Shown in pieces: positions 16,158 through 24,942 of a stretch of DNA of 64,000 nt. How positions within the stretch are numbered: the first letter of the stretch is position 1; each line of letters opens with the position of its first letter. The notes beneath the pieces are model-generated. The model worked only from the letters and a program-made list of their open reading frames with translations, searched no databases and had not been told where the DNA came from. Made by a program: the position numbers and the translations under genes. The stretch is taken from assembly GCF_021412625.1 (NCBI RefSeq), contig NZ_JAKCFI010000005.1:558001-622000 (forward strand). Reading direction: 5' to 3'. The stretch is from Myxococcus stipitatus (GTDB lineage Bacteria > Myxococcota > Myxococcia > Myxococcales > Myxococcaceae).

Positions 16158-18356
16158 ATGACCCGCATACGCATCGGACATCGCTGGAAACGCGAACCCT
16201 CGGCCTCCCCGCTGGATTCCATCGCGCTGGAACTGGACGGTGTGGACCTGCTGTCCGGAGCGGTGGAGGAGTCCTTAGCAGAAGTAGTGCCCGCTTTGGT
16301 GCGCGCCGTGGCCGCATTGCAGGGAGGGGGCCGGCGGATGGCCCAGGTCTCCCTGGCGGAGGCCCACCTGGAGCTGGTGCTCCGGCGGGTGGGGGGCGAG
16401 GTCGAGCTGCTGGTGGCGAGCCTGGCCCGCCCCGCCCGGCTGACACGGCCCCCCATCCGCGTGGACGCCGAGGAGCTGACCCAGGCCGTCCGCACCGCGG
16501 GTGAAAGGTTCCTGGCGGACGTCACCCGGGTGGCGCCCCGGTCCCTCTCCGCGCCCCTGGCCCAGGCGCTGGCGGAGCCGCTCAAGCAGCTGGGGCGGCC
16601 CACCCGGCCTCCGGACGAGGAGCCCGTCAAGCCGGCCACGCTGCGCCAGGAGCCCCCGGAGGTCCCGGGCTTCGGCTTCGAGCTGCGCGACCTGGGGCCC
16701 CGCGCTGGCCGGGAGGGAGGCAGGCGCGGGACGTCCGGAACGCTGGCCCCGCTGCTGGGCGCGGGCGAGGTCTGGCTGGCCCTGCCCGGCCGCCCCGACG
16801 CCTGGAAGGTGCCGGCCCCGCCCTTCCTCACCACGCTGGAGCTGTCCCGGCTGGCGGTGGAGCTGGCGCGAGCGGTGGAGCTGGGAGAGGCGCGGTTCGA
16901 ACTGGCCCCGGCGGGCGCGCGACAGCCGCTGGTGCTCGACCTGAAGGCGGGCAAGGCGAAGCTGGGCCGGACGGGGACGCCCTTCGCGCTGGAGGGCAAC
17001 GCCCTGGCCGCGGCCATCTTCCACCTGGGGGAGGCCCTGGCCGCGGCGTTCGCCGAGGATGGCCGCGCCCAGGTCGGAAACCCCTACCTCGTGGAGCTGG
17101 CGGACCGCTGTCGCGAGGGCCTGTCCCACGTGAGGGGCCCCGTGGAGCCACCGGAGGTCGAGGGCGCGGCGCGCAACCGGCGCACACGCACGGCGGCCGC
17201 CACGTCGAAGCCGCTGAAGGTCCCGGGGCGGCTGCGGCGCCTGCGCTTCGAGCGGCTATGGGAGCAGCGGGGGTTGGAGGACGCCGAGGACTCGCGGCTG
17301 CTCCTGGGGCGCCATGGGCCGGTGTGCTGCGCCCCCCAGGCGGCGGTGGCCTTCTCGCGAAGGGACGGCGCGCGGCTGTGGAAGCGCGCCGCGCCCCTGG
17401 GCGTGGCCGCGGCGGCGGACGGCCACGCGGTGGCGGCGGACCTGTCCCGCGTGTACGGCTTCACCGGGCGGGGCGAGGGCGCGCGCTGGCTGCACGACCA
17501 TGACGGCATCCCGCTGGGGCCCCTGCTGCTGCGCAAGGACGGGCTGCTGCTCACCCTGTCCGAGGACCGCACCGTCGTCGCCTTCGCGGAGGCCACCGGG
17601 CGCGAGGTGTGGCGCCTCGCGCCGCCCCGCACCCAGCGCAGCTGGCTGACGACCCAGGGACACCGCGCGCTGGTGACGACCGACTCCGGCTACGTGTACG
17701 GGCTCGACCTGGAGGACGGGCAGGTCCGCTACCGCATGCGGGCGCCCCTCCCCTTCCACGGCGCGCCCATCCCATGGGGCCGGCGATTCCTCGCGCTGCT
17801 CGGGCGCGGCTCGCACTGGGCCATACTGCTGGCGGACGCGCACACGGGCGAGGCCGTCTGGACGCACGAGCCGGACATCACCCATCCCTCCGCGCCCCTG
17901 CCGGTGGGCTCGCGGGTGTTCGTCGCCGGCGAACGCGAGCGCGAAGGCGTGCTGTTGTGCCTCGACGCGAAGGGGCAGCGGCTCTGGGAGCGCGCGCTCC
18001 ACCTGGGGCCGGGCCCCTACGCGCTCTCGCCCCTGCCGCGCGCGGTGGTCGTCACGAGCGCCTCCGGCGCCGCCGCCCGCGTGGCGGCCTCCGGAACGGT
18101 GGACTGGCGCGTGGGCGCCGCGGGAGAGCCCCTCATCGGCGCCTTGCCGGCGCGCACCGCGCGGGGCGTGACGTTGCTTCCCGGCGAGCGCGTGCGGGCG
18201 GTGGACCCGCGCGGAGGCCAGGTGCTGGCCGAGGTCCGCGCGGGCGTGGGGCTCGTCGCGCTCCAGGCGGACGTGCGCCTCAACCTCTACTTCCTGGACG
18301 ACACCGGCACGCTGTCCGCGTACCGGCTGGGGACCCACTTCACCGTCGTGGAGTGA
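16158..18356 (+). CDS. PQQ-like beta-propeller repeat protein
   Basis: A 732-residue protein. The N-terminal half (1-350) is Leu/Ala/Arg-rich and has no recognised domain. The C-terminal half (about 370-730) has repeats of the PQQ-enzyme or WD40-like propeller type, such as TVVAFAEATGREVWRLAPPR, YVYGLDLEDGQVRYRMRAPL, ILLADAHTGEAVWTHEPD and LLCLDAKGQRLWERALHL. No signal peptide or lipobox is visible, so it may act in the cytoplasm, unlike most BamB-like propellers. ATG 16158 is the only clear start. It is divergent from the HARE-HTH gene. The role is probably scaffolding; no enzymatic residues are seen. Confidence 0.75.
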   Translation: MTRIRIGHRWKREPSASPLDSIALELDGVDLLSGAVEESLAEVVPALVRAVAALQGGGRRMAQVSLAEAHLELVLRRVGGEVELLVASLARPARLTRPPIRVDAEELTQAVRTAGERFLADVTRVAPRSLSAPLAQALAEPLKQLGRPTRPPDEEPVKPATLRQEPPEVPGFGFELRDLGPRAGREGGRRGTSGTLAPLLGAGEVWLALPGRPDAWKVPAPPFLTTLELSRLAVELARAVELGEARFELAPAGARQPLVLDLKAGKAKLGRTGTPFALEGNALAAAIFHLGEALAAAFAEDGRAQVGNPYLVELADRCREGLSHVRGPVEPPEVEGAARNRRTRTAAATSKPLKVPGRLRRLRFERLWEQRGLEDAEDSRLLLGRHGPVCCAPQAAVAFSRRDGARLWKRAAPLGVAAAADGHAVAADLSRVYGFTGRGEGARWLHDHDGIPLGPLLLRKDGLLLTLSEDRTVVAFAEATGREVWRLAPPRTQRSWLTTQGHRALVTTDSGYVYGLDLEDGQVRYRMRAPLPFHGAPIPWGRRFLALLGRGSHWAILLADAHTGEAVWTHEPDITHPSAPLPVGSRVFVAGEREREGVLLCLDAKGQRLWERALHLGPGPYALSPLPRAVVVTSASGAAARVAASGTVDWRVGAAGEPLIGALPARTARGVTLLPGERVRAVDPRGGQVLAEVRAGVGLVALQADVRLNLYFLDDTGTLSAYRLGTHFTVVE

Positions 18357-18360
18357 GGCG

Positions 18361-18381
18361 CCGGCCTCCTCGGGGGGCCGG
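18361..18381. terminator. Hairpin between convergent genes
   Basis: CCGGCC (18361-18366) pairs with GGCCGG (18376-18381), extended by near-complementary bases, 5 nt after the propeller gene stop and before the convergent gene ending at 18411. No U-run. Confidence 0.35.
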
Positions 18382-18410
18382 GCCTCGCGCTCCAAGCAGG
18401 GGCCGGGGGC

Positions 18411-19325
18411 CTACTCCGCCGCCGCCTTCTTGGAGGGGTCGATCTCGTCCTCGGGGCGCTCCTCCTGGGTGGCGCCCTCCCACGTCTCGCCCGCGCCCAG
18501 CTTCCACTCGGAGGGCACATCCAGCTTCCACACGTAGTTGGCGGTCGCGTCACCGCCGGAGGTCGAGCGGGAGGACACGTTGATGGTCATCTCCAGCTTC
18601 GCCACCTCGTTGGGCATGAGGTCCAGGTCGTAGTGGCCCAGCACCATCTGCGGCGGGAACTCGGGGATGAAGCGCTCCGGGTGGTCGATCTTCATCGACG
18701 GGTCCGCGCCGCGCATCTCCCCCAGCAGCTTGCCCTTCGCGTCGGTGAGCTTCCACACCGTGTCGAACGAGGCGCTGGTCATCATCTTGCGGACCTTGCC
18801 CTCGTCCTTCATGAAGCGCTGCGCGCCCCACAGCACCAGCTGCAGCCGCACCTGCGGCCGCCCCATCACCATGATGACGTCCGACGACACCACGTCCAGG
18901 CGCATGCCCTTGTCCGTGGCCGTCCACACCGGGCGGTAGCGGCCCTCGCGCATGCTGTCGAACAGCTTGCGCGTGTAGTCGTAGAACGCCTTGCGATCTC
19001 CAGAGCGCTCGTCCTTGCCGCTGTCCGCGCGCTTCTCCAGCTCCACCAGGTAGCCGTCGAAGTTCTTGTTGCCGTTGAACGCCTTCAGGTGGTCGTCCAC
19101 CTGCTCGAAGTAGTTCTTGAAGAACGACTTGAGCTCGTCACGGTAGGCGTTCTCGTCCGGATTGGCGCGCATCCACCCCACGCGCTCCAGGTACTCGGCA
19201 TGGATGCGCTGGACGTCCGCCTCGCGCTGCGCCTCGCGGGTGCGAGCGCTGGCGTTGCGGTAGTTCATGATGGCGCCCAGCAGAACCCCTGCGACGAGGA
19301 CGATGACTCCGAAGTAGCGCTTCAA
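18411..19325 (-). CDS. Membrane-anchored protein of unknown function
   Basis: A 304-residue protein with an N-terminal membrane helix (KRYFGVIVLVAGVLLGAIMN) and the rest outside. A helical charged region (about 25-110; EAQREADVQRIHAEYLERVG) is followed by a beta-rich domain. That domain includes RLDVVSSDVIMVMGRPQVRL near 155 and EVAKLEMTINVSSRSTSGGD near 250. The tail is acidic. The likely start is TTG 19325, which has AGGAG eight nucleotides upstream; no ATG sits before the membrane helix. It is divergent from the MetX-like gene. Not recognised as a known family. Confidence 0.7.
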   Translation of the reverse strand: MKRYFGVIVLVAGVLLGAIMNYRNASARTREAQREADVQRIHAEYLERVGWMRANPDENAYRDELKSFFKNYFEQVDDHLKAFNGNKNFDGYLVELEKRADSGKDERSGDRKAFYDYTRKLFDSMREGRYRPVWTATDKGMRLDVVSSDVIMVMGRPQVRLQLVLWGAQRFMKDEGKVRKMMTSASFDTVWKLTDAKGKLLGEMRGADPSMKIDHPERFIPEFPPQMVLGHYDLDLMPNEVAKLEMTINVSSRSTSGGDATANYVWKLDVPSEWKLGAGETWEGATQEERPEDEIDPSKKAAAE

Positions 19326-19376
19326 GCGGCAGGCTCCTGTGCGGTGAGGCAGGCAGTGATATGAGAATTCCCCAAC

Positions 19377-20408
19377 GTGATCCAGGCCACCGGCATCCAC
19401 CTGTTCACCGCGCTGCTCCCCTTGGAAGAGGGCGAGCTGCTGCGCAATCCCCAGGTGGCCTGGGAGACCTATGGGGAACCGTGCGATGGCAAAGCGGTGG
19501 TGCTGCTGCACGACCTCTCCCATTCGCACCGCGCGCTGGGGCCCGTGGAGGACTCCGCGTATCGACCTTCGGGTTGGGCTCGCGAACTGGTGGGCCCCGG
19601 GCGCCCCATCGACCCGGCGGTGACGCCCGTGGTGGCGCCGGGGTTGCTCGGCAGCCCGTTCGGCAGCACGTCTCCGGCGACGGTGGATCCGGAGACGGGT
19701 GAGCGGCTCGGGCTCAACCTGCCGCCACTGACGGTGCTGGACATGGCGCGCGGCGTGTCCGCGCTGCTGCGGGCGCGGGGACTGAGCCATGTCCGCGCGC
19801 TGGTGGGCGTGGGACTGGGCGCCCATGTGGCGCTGCGGTTGGCCGGCTTGTTCCCCGACCTGTCGGACGCGGTGGTGGCCATCGGCGCGGCGCGGGCCCT
19901 GCCCGAGGGGGTGCGCGAGCGGCTGGGCCTGGTGTGGCAGCTGCTGCGCGCCGACCCGGACTTCCGCGAGGGCCTGTACTCACCGCAGACCGCGCCTCGC
20001 AAGACGATGCGGCGGCTGCGACAGGACGTCCAGCGGCTGCTGTACGGCCGCGAGTACCTGAGCCAGCTCCATCCAGGCGGCGACGCGGCGCGGATGCTCG
20101 AGGCCGAGGCGGACGCGTTCGCGGAGACGTTCGACGCGGCGTCGTGGGCGATGCTGTGCTCGGCCTACGCGGGCAGCGACGTGGCGGACAGCTTCTCGCG
20201 CATCCGCGCGCGGGTGCTGCTGGTGGCGGGCGGCTCGGACGCGATGGCGCCGGTGAACCGGGTGCGCGACACGTACCACCTGCTGAGCGCCGCGGGAGTG
20301 AGCACCCGGTTGCTCGAGCTGCCGGGCCAAGGCGACCACGCCGCGCTGCTCACGGACACAGAGCGGTTGCGCGCGCCGCTCGGAGACTTCCTGCGGCGCG
20401 TGGGGTGA
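19377..20408 (+). CDS. MetX-like alpha/beta hydrolase, nucleophile missing
   Basis: A 343-residue protein aligning by eye with homoserine O-acetyltransferases: WETYGEPCDGKAVVLLHDLS near 32, a long insert containing PGLLGSPFGSTSPA and NLPPLTVLDMARG, and a C-terminal VLLVAGGSDAMAPVNR with GQGDHAALL. In MetX the nucleophile elbow reads GGSLGG. Here it is GVGLGA with Gly at residue 146 (codon GGA 19812-19814), so the catalytic serine is absent. The acid and histidine regions remain partly recognisable. It is therefore probably not an active acetyltransferase, and may have a binding or altered role. The start is GTG 19377. It is convergent with udk, with a 9-bp gap. Confidence 0.8.
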   Translation: MIQATGIHLFTALLPLEEGELLRNPQVAWETYGEPCDGKAVVLLHDLSHSHRALGPVEDSAYRPSGWARELVGPGRPIDPAVTPVVAPGLLGSPFGSTSPATVDPETGERLGLNLPPLTVLDMARGVSALLRARGLSHVRALVGVGLGAHVALRLAGLFPDLSDAVVAIGAARALPEGVRERLGLVWQLLRADPDFREGLYSPQTAPRKTMRRLRQDVQRLLYGREYLSQLHPGGDAARMLEAEADAFAETFDAASWAMLCSAYAGSDVADSFSRIRARVLLVAGGSDAMAPVNRVRDTYHLLSAAGVSTRLLELPGQGDHAALLTDTERLRAPLGDFLRRVG

Positions 20409-20417
20409 GCGCCCGCG

Positions 20418-21056
20418 CTATTCGCGGGGCTGCGGCGCGGAGAGCTTCCCGCGCAGCGCGCCCACGAGCATGCTGATGGCGATCTCGTTGTTGCCACCGT
20501 GCGGGATGATGATGTCCGCGAAGTGCTTGGACGGCTCGACGAACCCCATGTGCATGGGGCGCACGTGGCGCAGGTACTGGCTGACGACGTGGTCGAAGTC
20601 GCGGCCGCGGTCCTTGATGTCGCGGGTGAGGCGCCGGAGGATGCGCAGGTCGTCGTCCGCGTCGACGTAGATCTTCACGTCCATCTCGTCGCGCACTTCC
20701 TTCATGTGCAGGACGAGGATGCCCTCGATGAGGATGATGTCCCCTGGGTCCACCCCCATGGTCCGAGGCTGCCGGGACGACGTCACGAAGTCGTAGACGG
20801 GCTTCTGGATGGGGCGTCCGGCCTTCAGCTCGCGCAGGTGCCTGACCAGCAGCTCCGTGTCGAAGGCATCCGGATGGTCGAAGTTCACCTCCCGCCGGTC
20901 CGCCAGCGGAAGGTCCTTCAGGTCCCGGTAGTACGAGTCCTGATCGATGAATGCCACGCGGCAGTCGGCAAGCGCCTCGCGAACCTTGCGAGCGACGGTG
21001 GTCTTGCCCGACGCGGTGCCACCCGCGATGCCAATAACCAGGGGGGACGACGTCAT
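20418..21056 (-). CDS. udk: Uridine/cytidine kinase
   Basis: A 212-residue enzyme of pyrimidine salvage, making UMP or CMP from nucleosides with ATP or GTP. The P-loop GIAGGTASGKTT is at 9-20, followed by DQDSYYRDL (substrate binding, about 39-47), NFDHPDAFD near 58, YDFVTSSR near 88 and DIILIEGILVL near 103. The C-terminal half has RRLTRDIKDRGR, the usual lid region, and the length is normal. The MNIO-like gene ends 11 nt upstream on the same strand, so the two are probably co-transcribed. Confidence 0.95.
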   Translation of the reverse strand: MTSSPLVIGIAGGTASGKTTVARKVREALADCRVAFIDQDSYYRDLKDLPLADRREVNFDHPDAFDTELLVRHLRELKAGRPIQKPVYDFVTSSRQPRTMGVDPGDIILIEGILVLHMKEVRDEMDVKIYVDADDDLRILRRLTRDIKDRGRDFDHVVSQYLRHVRPMHMGFVEPSKHFADIIIPHGGNNEIAISMLVGALRGKLSAPQPRE

Positions 21057-21067
21057 TCCGGCGCGAA

Positions 21068-22765
21068 CTACCCTACCGGACGGACAGGCGCAAGGGTTCG
21101 GTCCACCCCAGCCCCGTCTCCCTGGCGGATCAGCCCGCGCCCCAGCCCCTCCGCCAACGCCTCCGGGGGGACCTCGCCCACCGGTCGGGGCCGGGCGGCG
21201 AGCGACTTGAGCAGGTCCATCAGCGCCCGGGTGCCGGTCACCACCTCGTGGCCGGTGGCCTTGCGCCGCACGGCGAAGGTCCATGGCCCCGCGCCATACC
21301 GCCGCGCGGCCTGCCCGAGCGACTCCAGCCCGGACAGCTCCAGGGCCCCACTCGCCCACGCACGGCCGGTGAGGTGGCGCCGTACGGCCCGCGCTGCGAA
21401 GACCAGCTCGGTCAGGTTGGCCGGGAGGATGCCGGGCCGCACGTCCTCCGCGAGCCCCACCTGTCCCGGCCCCGGAGGAGGCACCGGACGCATGAAGGCC
21501 GTGGGCGCCAGCATCTCCAGCGAGAGCGCCGCGGAGGCGCCCTCATCGGGCTGCTCACGCAGCCGGCGCATCGCCCAGACGGAGAAGGCCTGCCCGAGCG
21601 TGCGCCCCAGCCCCGTGAAGAGGTTGCGGTATTCGCGCGACGCGGTGAACGCGAGCAGCTGCTCACGCGTGCCCGCGAGCAACAGGCGGGACAGCGGCCA
21701 GTCCTTGTCGAGCGCCTCCGCGATGACGGCCAGCCGGAAGTCCTGGTCCGCGAGCGTCCCCGCCGCGTCCTCGACGGAGTCCACCGGCGCCGCGCCGTGT
21801 CCCGCGTCGAAGAGCTCCCAGGGACGCCCCCCGCCGGTCAGCGCCGGAGGCGTCACCTTCTCCGGAGGGCGCAGCCGCAGCGGCGGGCGCTCCCCGCGAG
21901 GGACGAGCGCGCGCAGCCGGCGCAGCGACAGCTCCGCCACCTCGGGCGAGTGCCCATCCCCCTCGAACGTCACCGCGCGCAGCGACGGGCAGCGCGGCAG
22001 CAACGACTCCAGGAGCTGGAAGAGCTCCTCGCGCACCGGCTGCGTGTGGTCGTCGACGTAGAACGCGCGACCGCCCCGGCGCGTCACCACGCCACCGGCG
22101 ATGTGGATCTCCACCACCTGGTCCAGGGGGAAGGTGTCGAACCCCGCCTCGAGCGGCAGGCCCGCGGAGAGCTGGTGGCTGAACAGGTGCCCCAGGTCCA
22201 GCAGCAGCGGCAGGCCGGTGCGCGCGTGCAGGCGCGCCAGGAAGTCCAGCGCGTGCCACTCGCCCCGACGCGCGAGCACCGCGGGGTTCTCCACCACGAG
22301 CGGCACGGACAGGTGCGACTGCACATGCAGCGCGTGCGCGACACAGTCCGCCAGCCCCGCCTCGTTGAAGGGGGGCGTGAAGTAGAGATAGCCGGGAAAG
22401 GGCTGACCCTGGGAATGCCACCACCCGACGTCGTTGCCCACCCACGCGCTGCCCACCTCGCGCGCGTGGGCGTCCAGCGCGGCGAGCGCCGAGGCCGGCT
22501 CCAGCTCCGGTCCCCACAGGTTGAGGTGGACGGGATGGAACAGCACCGGCACCTCGGCGCGCCGGCGCCACATCTCTGGAAACAACGACGCGTGCTCGCG
22601 GGCCTCGTCCAGCGACAGCGGCGCGCTGTACTCGACGAAGTCGAAGAGTCCCGGCGAGGCGTCCAGCAGCCGATAGGGATGCGGCACGTCCGCCGCGCTC
22701 AGGTTGCTGCTCAGCCCCAGGCCCCGCCAGGGCAACGTCCATGCATCACTCACGGCCTGCGTCAT
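21068..22765 (-). CDS. DUF692/MNIO-family protein with C-terminal extension
   Basis: A 565-residue protein. Residues 1-300 match the MbnB/TglH-like multinuclear non-heme iron family (TIM barrel). Candidate metal ligands and motifs are FHPVHLNLWG (H77, H80), VVENPA (E159), LLLDLGHL (D190, H193), VVEIHIAGG (H221), YVDDHTQPV (D239, H240) and VTFEGDG (E268). Known members modify Cys residues in ribosomal peptides, usually with a partner protein encoded next door. Here about 230 extra helical residues follow (330-565), perhaps a fused partner domain. No precursor-like small Cys-rich ORF is adjacent. udk follows 11 nt downstream. The family call is firm; the substrate is unknown. Confidence 0.8.
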   Translation of the reverse strand: MTQAVSDAWTLPWRGLGLSSNLSAADVPHPYRLLDASPGLFDFVEYSAPLSLDEAREHASLFPEMWRRRAEVPVLFHPVHLNLWGPELEPASALAALDAHAREVGSAWVGNDVGWWHSQGQPFPGYLYFTPPFNEAGLADCVAHALHVQSHLSVPLVVENPAVLARRGEWHALDFLARLHARTGLPLLLDLGHLFSHQLSAGLPLEAGFDTFPLDQVVEIHIAGGVVTRRGGRAFYVDDHTQPVREELFQLLESLLPRCPSLRAVTFEGDGHSPEVAELSLRRLRALVPRGERPPLRLRPPEKVTPPALTGGGRPWELFDAGHGAAPVDSVEDAAGTLADQDFRLAVIAEALDKDWPLSRLLLAGTREQLLAFTASREYRNLFTGLGRTLGQAFSVWAMRRLREQPDEGASAALSLEMLAPTAFMRPVPPPGPGQVGLAEDVRPGILPANLTELVFAARAVRRHLTGRAWASGALELSGLESLGQAARRYGAGPWTFAVRRKATGHEVVTGTRALMDLLKSLAARPRPVGEVPPEALAEGLGRGLIRQGDGAGVDRTLAPVRPVG

Positions 22766-22823
22766 GCCACGACCCTAGACGTCCCGCGCGCGCGTCGCCA
22801 TGCGGGAGTGCGGGCCAGCGTCG

Positions 22824-22839
22824 GATGGGGCGCCCCATC
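22824..22839. promoter_or_regulatory. 16-bp perfect palindrome in a divergent gap
   Basis: GATGGGGCGCCCCATC is fully self-complementary and lies between the leftward MNIO-like gene and the rightward vWA gene. It could be a regulator binding site; no other function is evident. Confidence 0.35.
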
Positions 22840-22986
22840 GGCCGCCACACGGGCAGGCCCCCACGGCGCGCCACCCACGGGTCAGTCGCCAGGACGCCCT
22901 TCCACCGGAGCGCGGGGCGCTTCCGCCGGGAAATTCGGGAACCGCCCACGACGAGCCGCTGTCAGGAGGGCCAGCCAATCCAAACC

Positions 22987-22992
22987 AGGAGG
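22987..22992 (+). promoter_or_regulatory. Shine-Dalgarno site that decides the vWA start
   Basis: A full AGGAGG lies 7 nt before ATG 23000 but only 1 nt before an in-frame ATG at 22994, so 23000 is the better start. Confidence 0.7.
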
Positions 22993-22999
22993 CATGGTG

Positions 23000-24811
23000 A
23001 TGAGGCGGAACGCTCTGGCCGTCACGGGAGTCGTGTGCGCGGCGCTGGCGGTGGGAACGCTGACGGGCTGCCGCTCGCGTGAAGCGGACGCGCCCGTGGC
23101 CACGGACTCACGGACGGCGGCGCCAGCGGGCGAGTCCCGTTCACCGCCTGTCGATGAGATGGCCTCGAAGGCCATGAATCATGACGCACCGGAAGGGGGC
23201 GCCGCCCCCGCGTCGTCTCCCGCGCCCAGCACCCGCCCCCCTAGCAAGGTCCCCATGACCGCCCTCAGGACAGGACCTGTCGGCTCGCTCGGCGCCAGGG
23301 GGGTCGGAGCGGGCGGAGCCGGCGTGAACGGCATGGGGGGCATCGGCGTCATCTCCGGGAAGGGCACTCGCGGCGGTGGACACGTGTCGTTGGGCGGAGC
23401 CACGTCCCAGCCATCGAAGGCCCGTTTCGAGATGCATGCCAGCACCTCCGCCCCCACGCCCCCGGGGACGGTGAACCCGTTCGTCTCGACGACCGAAGAC
23501 CGCCTGTCCACGTTCGCCATCGACGTCGACACCGCGTCCTATACGCTCACCCGTCGCCACCTCCTCGAAGGCGCGTTGCCCGACCGCGAGGTCGTCCGCG
23601 TGGAGGAGCTGGTCAACTACTTCCGCTACACCTACCCCGAGCCCACCGACGGCGGCCCCTTCGCGGTCCACATGGACGCGGCGCCCTCGCCCTTCACGCC
23701 CGGCAGGCATCTGCTGCGCGTGGGCCTCCAAGGCCGCAGGCTGAGCATCACCGAGCGCAAGCCCGCGCACCTCACGTTCCTCGTCGACGTCTCCGGTTCC
23801 ATGCAGTCTCCGGATCGCCTCCCGCTGGCGAAGCGGGCGCTGCGGATGCTCGTCGACAACCTGCGTGACGGAGACACGGTGGCGCTCGTCACCTACGCGG
23901 GCGACGTGCGTCGAGTGCTCGGCCCCACGGGCATGGAGTCCAAGGCCCTCATCCACGCGGCCATCGAGGACCTCACGGCGGCCGGCTCCACGGCGATGAG
24001 CAGCGGCATCGAGCTGGCCTACCAAGAGGCGATGAAGACGCTCGATGGCACGTCCGTGTCGCGCGTCATCATCCTCTCGGACGGCGACGCCAACGTGGGC
24101 GCGACCTCGCACGAGGAGATCCTGAAGCGCATCCGGGGCCGCGTGAAGGAGGGCATCACCGTCACCACGGTGGGCTTCGGGCTCGGCAACTACAAGGACG
24201 AGCGGATGGAGCAGCTCGCGAACCAGGGCAATGGCAACCACTACTACGTGGACTCGCTCGTCGCCGCCCGGCGCGTCTTCCAGGAGCAGCTCGGAGGGAC
24301 GCTGGAGGTCATCGCGAAGGACGTGAAGCTCCAGGTGGAGTTCGACCCCGCGCAGGTCGCGCGCTACCGGCTCGTCGGCTACGAGAACCGGAACATCGCG
24401 GACCGCGACTTCCGCGACGACAAGGTGGACGCGGGCGAATTGGGCTCCGGCCACACCGTCACCGCGCTGTACGAGCTGGAGCTGAAGCCCGGCGCGGGCG
24501 AGGGCCTGGCCACCGTGCGTGTCCGCGCGAAGAAGCCGCGCGGAGAGAAGGCCACCGAGTCCGTCCATCCCTTCCGCGCCACCTCCCTCGCGGAGAGCTT
24601 CCAGGACGCCAGGCAGGACCTGCGCTTCGCCACGGCGGTCATGGGCGCCGCCGAGCTGCTGCGCCGCAGCCCCCACGCGGACCGGTGGAGCCTCGACACC
24701 GTCCGCGACATCGCGCGAGCCTCGACCCCCAAGGGGAACGCCGAACGCGAGGAGTTCCTCGCGCTGCTCGAGAAGGCACGCCCCCTGCTGCGCGCCGTGG
24801 CCGCTCGCTGA
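23000..24811 (+). CDS. YfbK-like von Willebrand factor A lipoprotein
   Basis: A 603-residue secreted lipoprotein. The signal peptide (MRRNALAVTGVVCAALAVGT) leads to lipobox LTGC. A Gly/Pro/Ser-rich low-complexity region follows (about 25-145). Then comes the conserved block DRLSTFAIDVDTASYTLTRR and a vWA domain with an intact MIDAS motif, DVSGSM (263-268), plus ILSDGDANVG. The C-terminal domain includes YRLVGYENR, typical of this family. It should bind a divalent metal and a protein ligand at the cell surface. It is divergent from the MNIO-like gene. The partner is unknown. Confidence 0.85.
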   Translation: MRRNALAVTGVVCAALAVGTLTGCRSREADAPVATDSRTAAPAGESRSPPVDEMASKAMNHDAPEGGAAPASSPAPSTRPPSKVPMTALRTGPVGSLGARGVGAGGAGVNGMGGIGVISGKGTRGGGHVSLGGATSQPSKARFEMHASTSAPTPPGTVNPFVSTTEDRLSTFAIDVDTASYTLTRRHLLEGALPDREVVRVEELVNYFRYTYPEPTDGGPFAVHMDAAPSPFTPGRHLLRVGLQGRRLSITERKPAHLTFLVDVSGSMQSPDRLPLAKRALRMLVDNLRDGDTVALVTYAGDVRRVLGPTGMESKALIHAAIEDLTAAGSTAMSSGIELAYQEAMKTLDGTSVSRVIILSDGDANVGATSHEEILKRIRGRVKEGITVTTVGFGLGNYKDERMEQLANQGNGNHYYVDSLVAARRVFQEQLGGTLEVIAKDVKLQVEFDPAQVARYRLVGYENRNIADRDFRDDKVDAGELGSGHTVTALYELELKPGAGEGLATVRVRAKKPRGEKATESVHPFRATSLAESFQDARQDLRFATAVMGAAELLRRSPHADRWSLDTVRDIARASTPKGNAEREEFLALLEKARPLLRAVAAR

Positions 24812-24942
24812 GCGGCCGACCCTCGCCTGGGGTGATGTGTTGCATGGTGCATGAAAATGGCGGCGCCACGACTCCGCGTGGAAGGCAGGAGCGCGGAGTC
24901 GAGGTACACTGCGGGGTTCCCCCTTCACCCAGGAGCCCCGCC

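Noticed and set aside
21248..22993. Long upstream extension of the vWA frame
   Set aside because: It lies antisense to the MNIO-like gene. The signal peptide and Shine-Dalgarno site place the true start at 23000.
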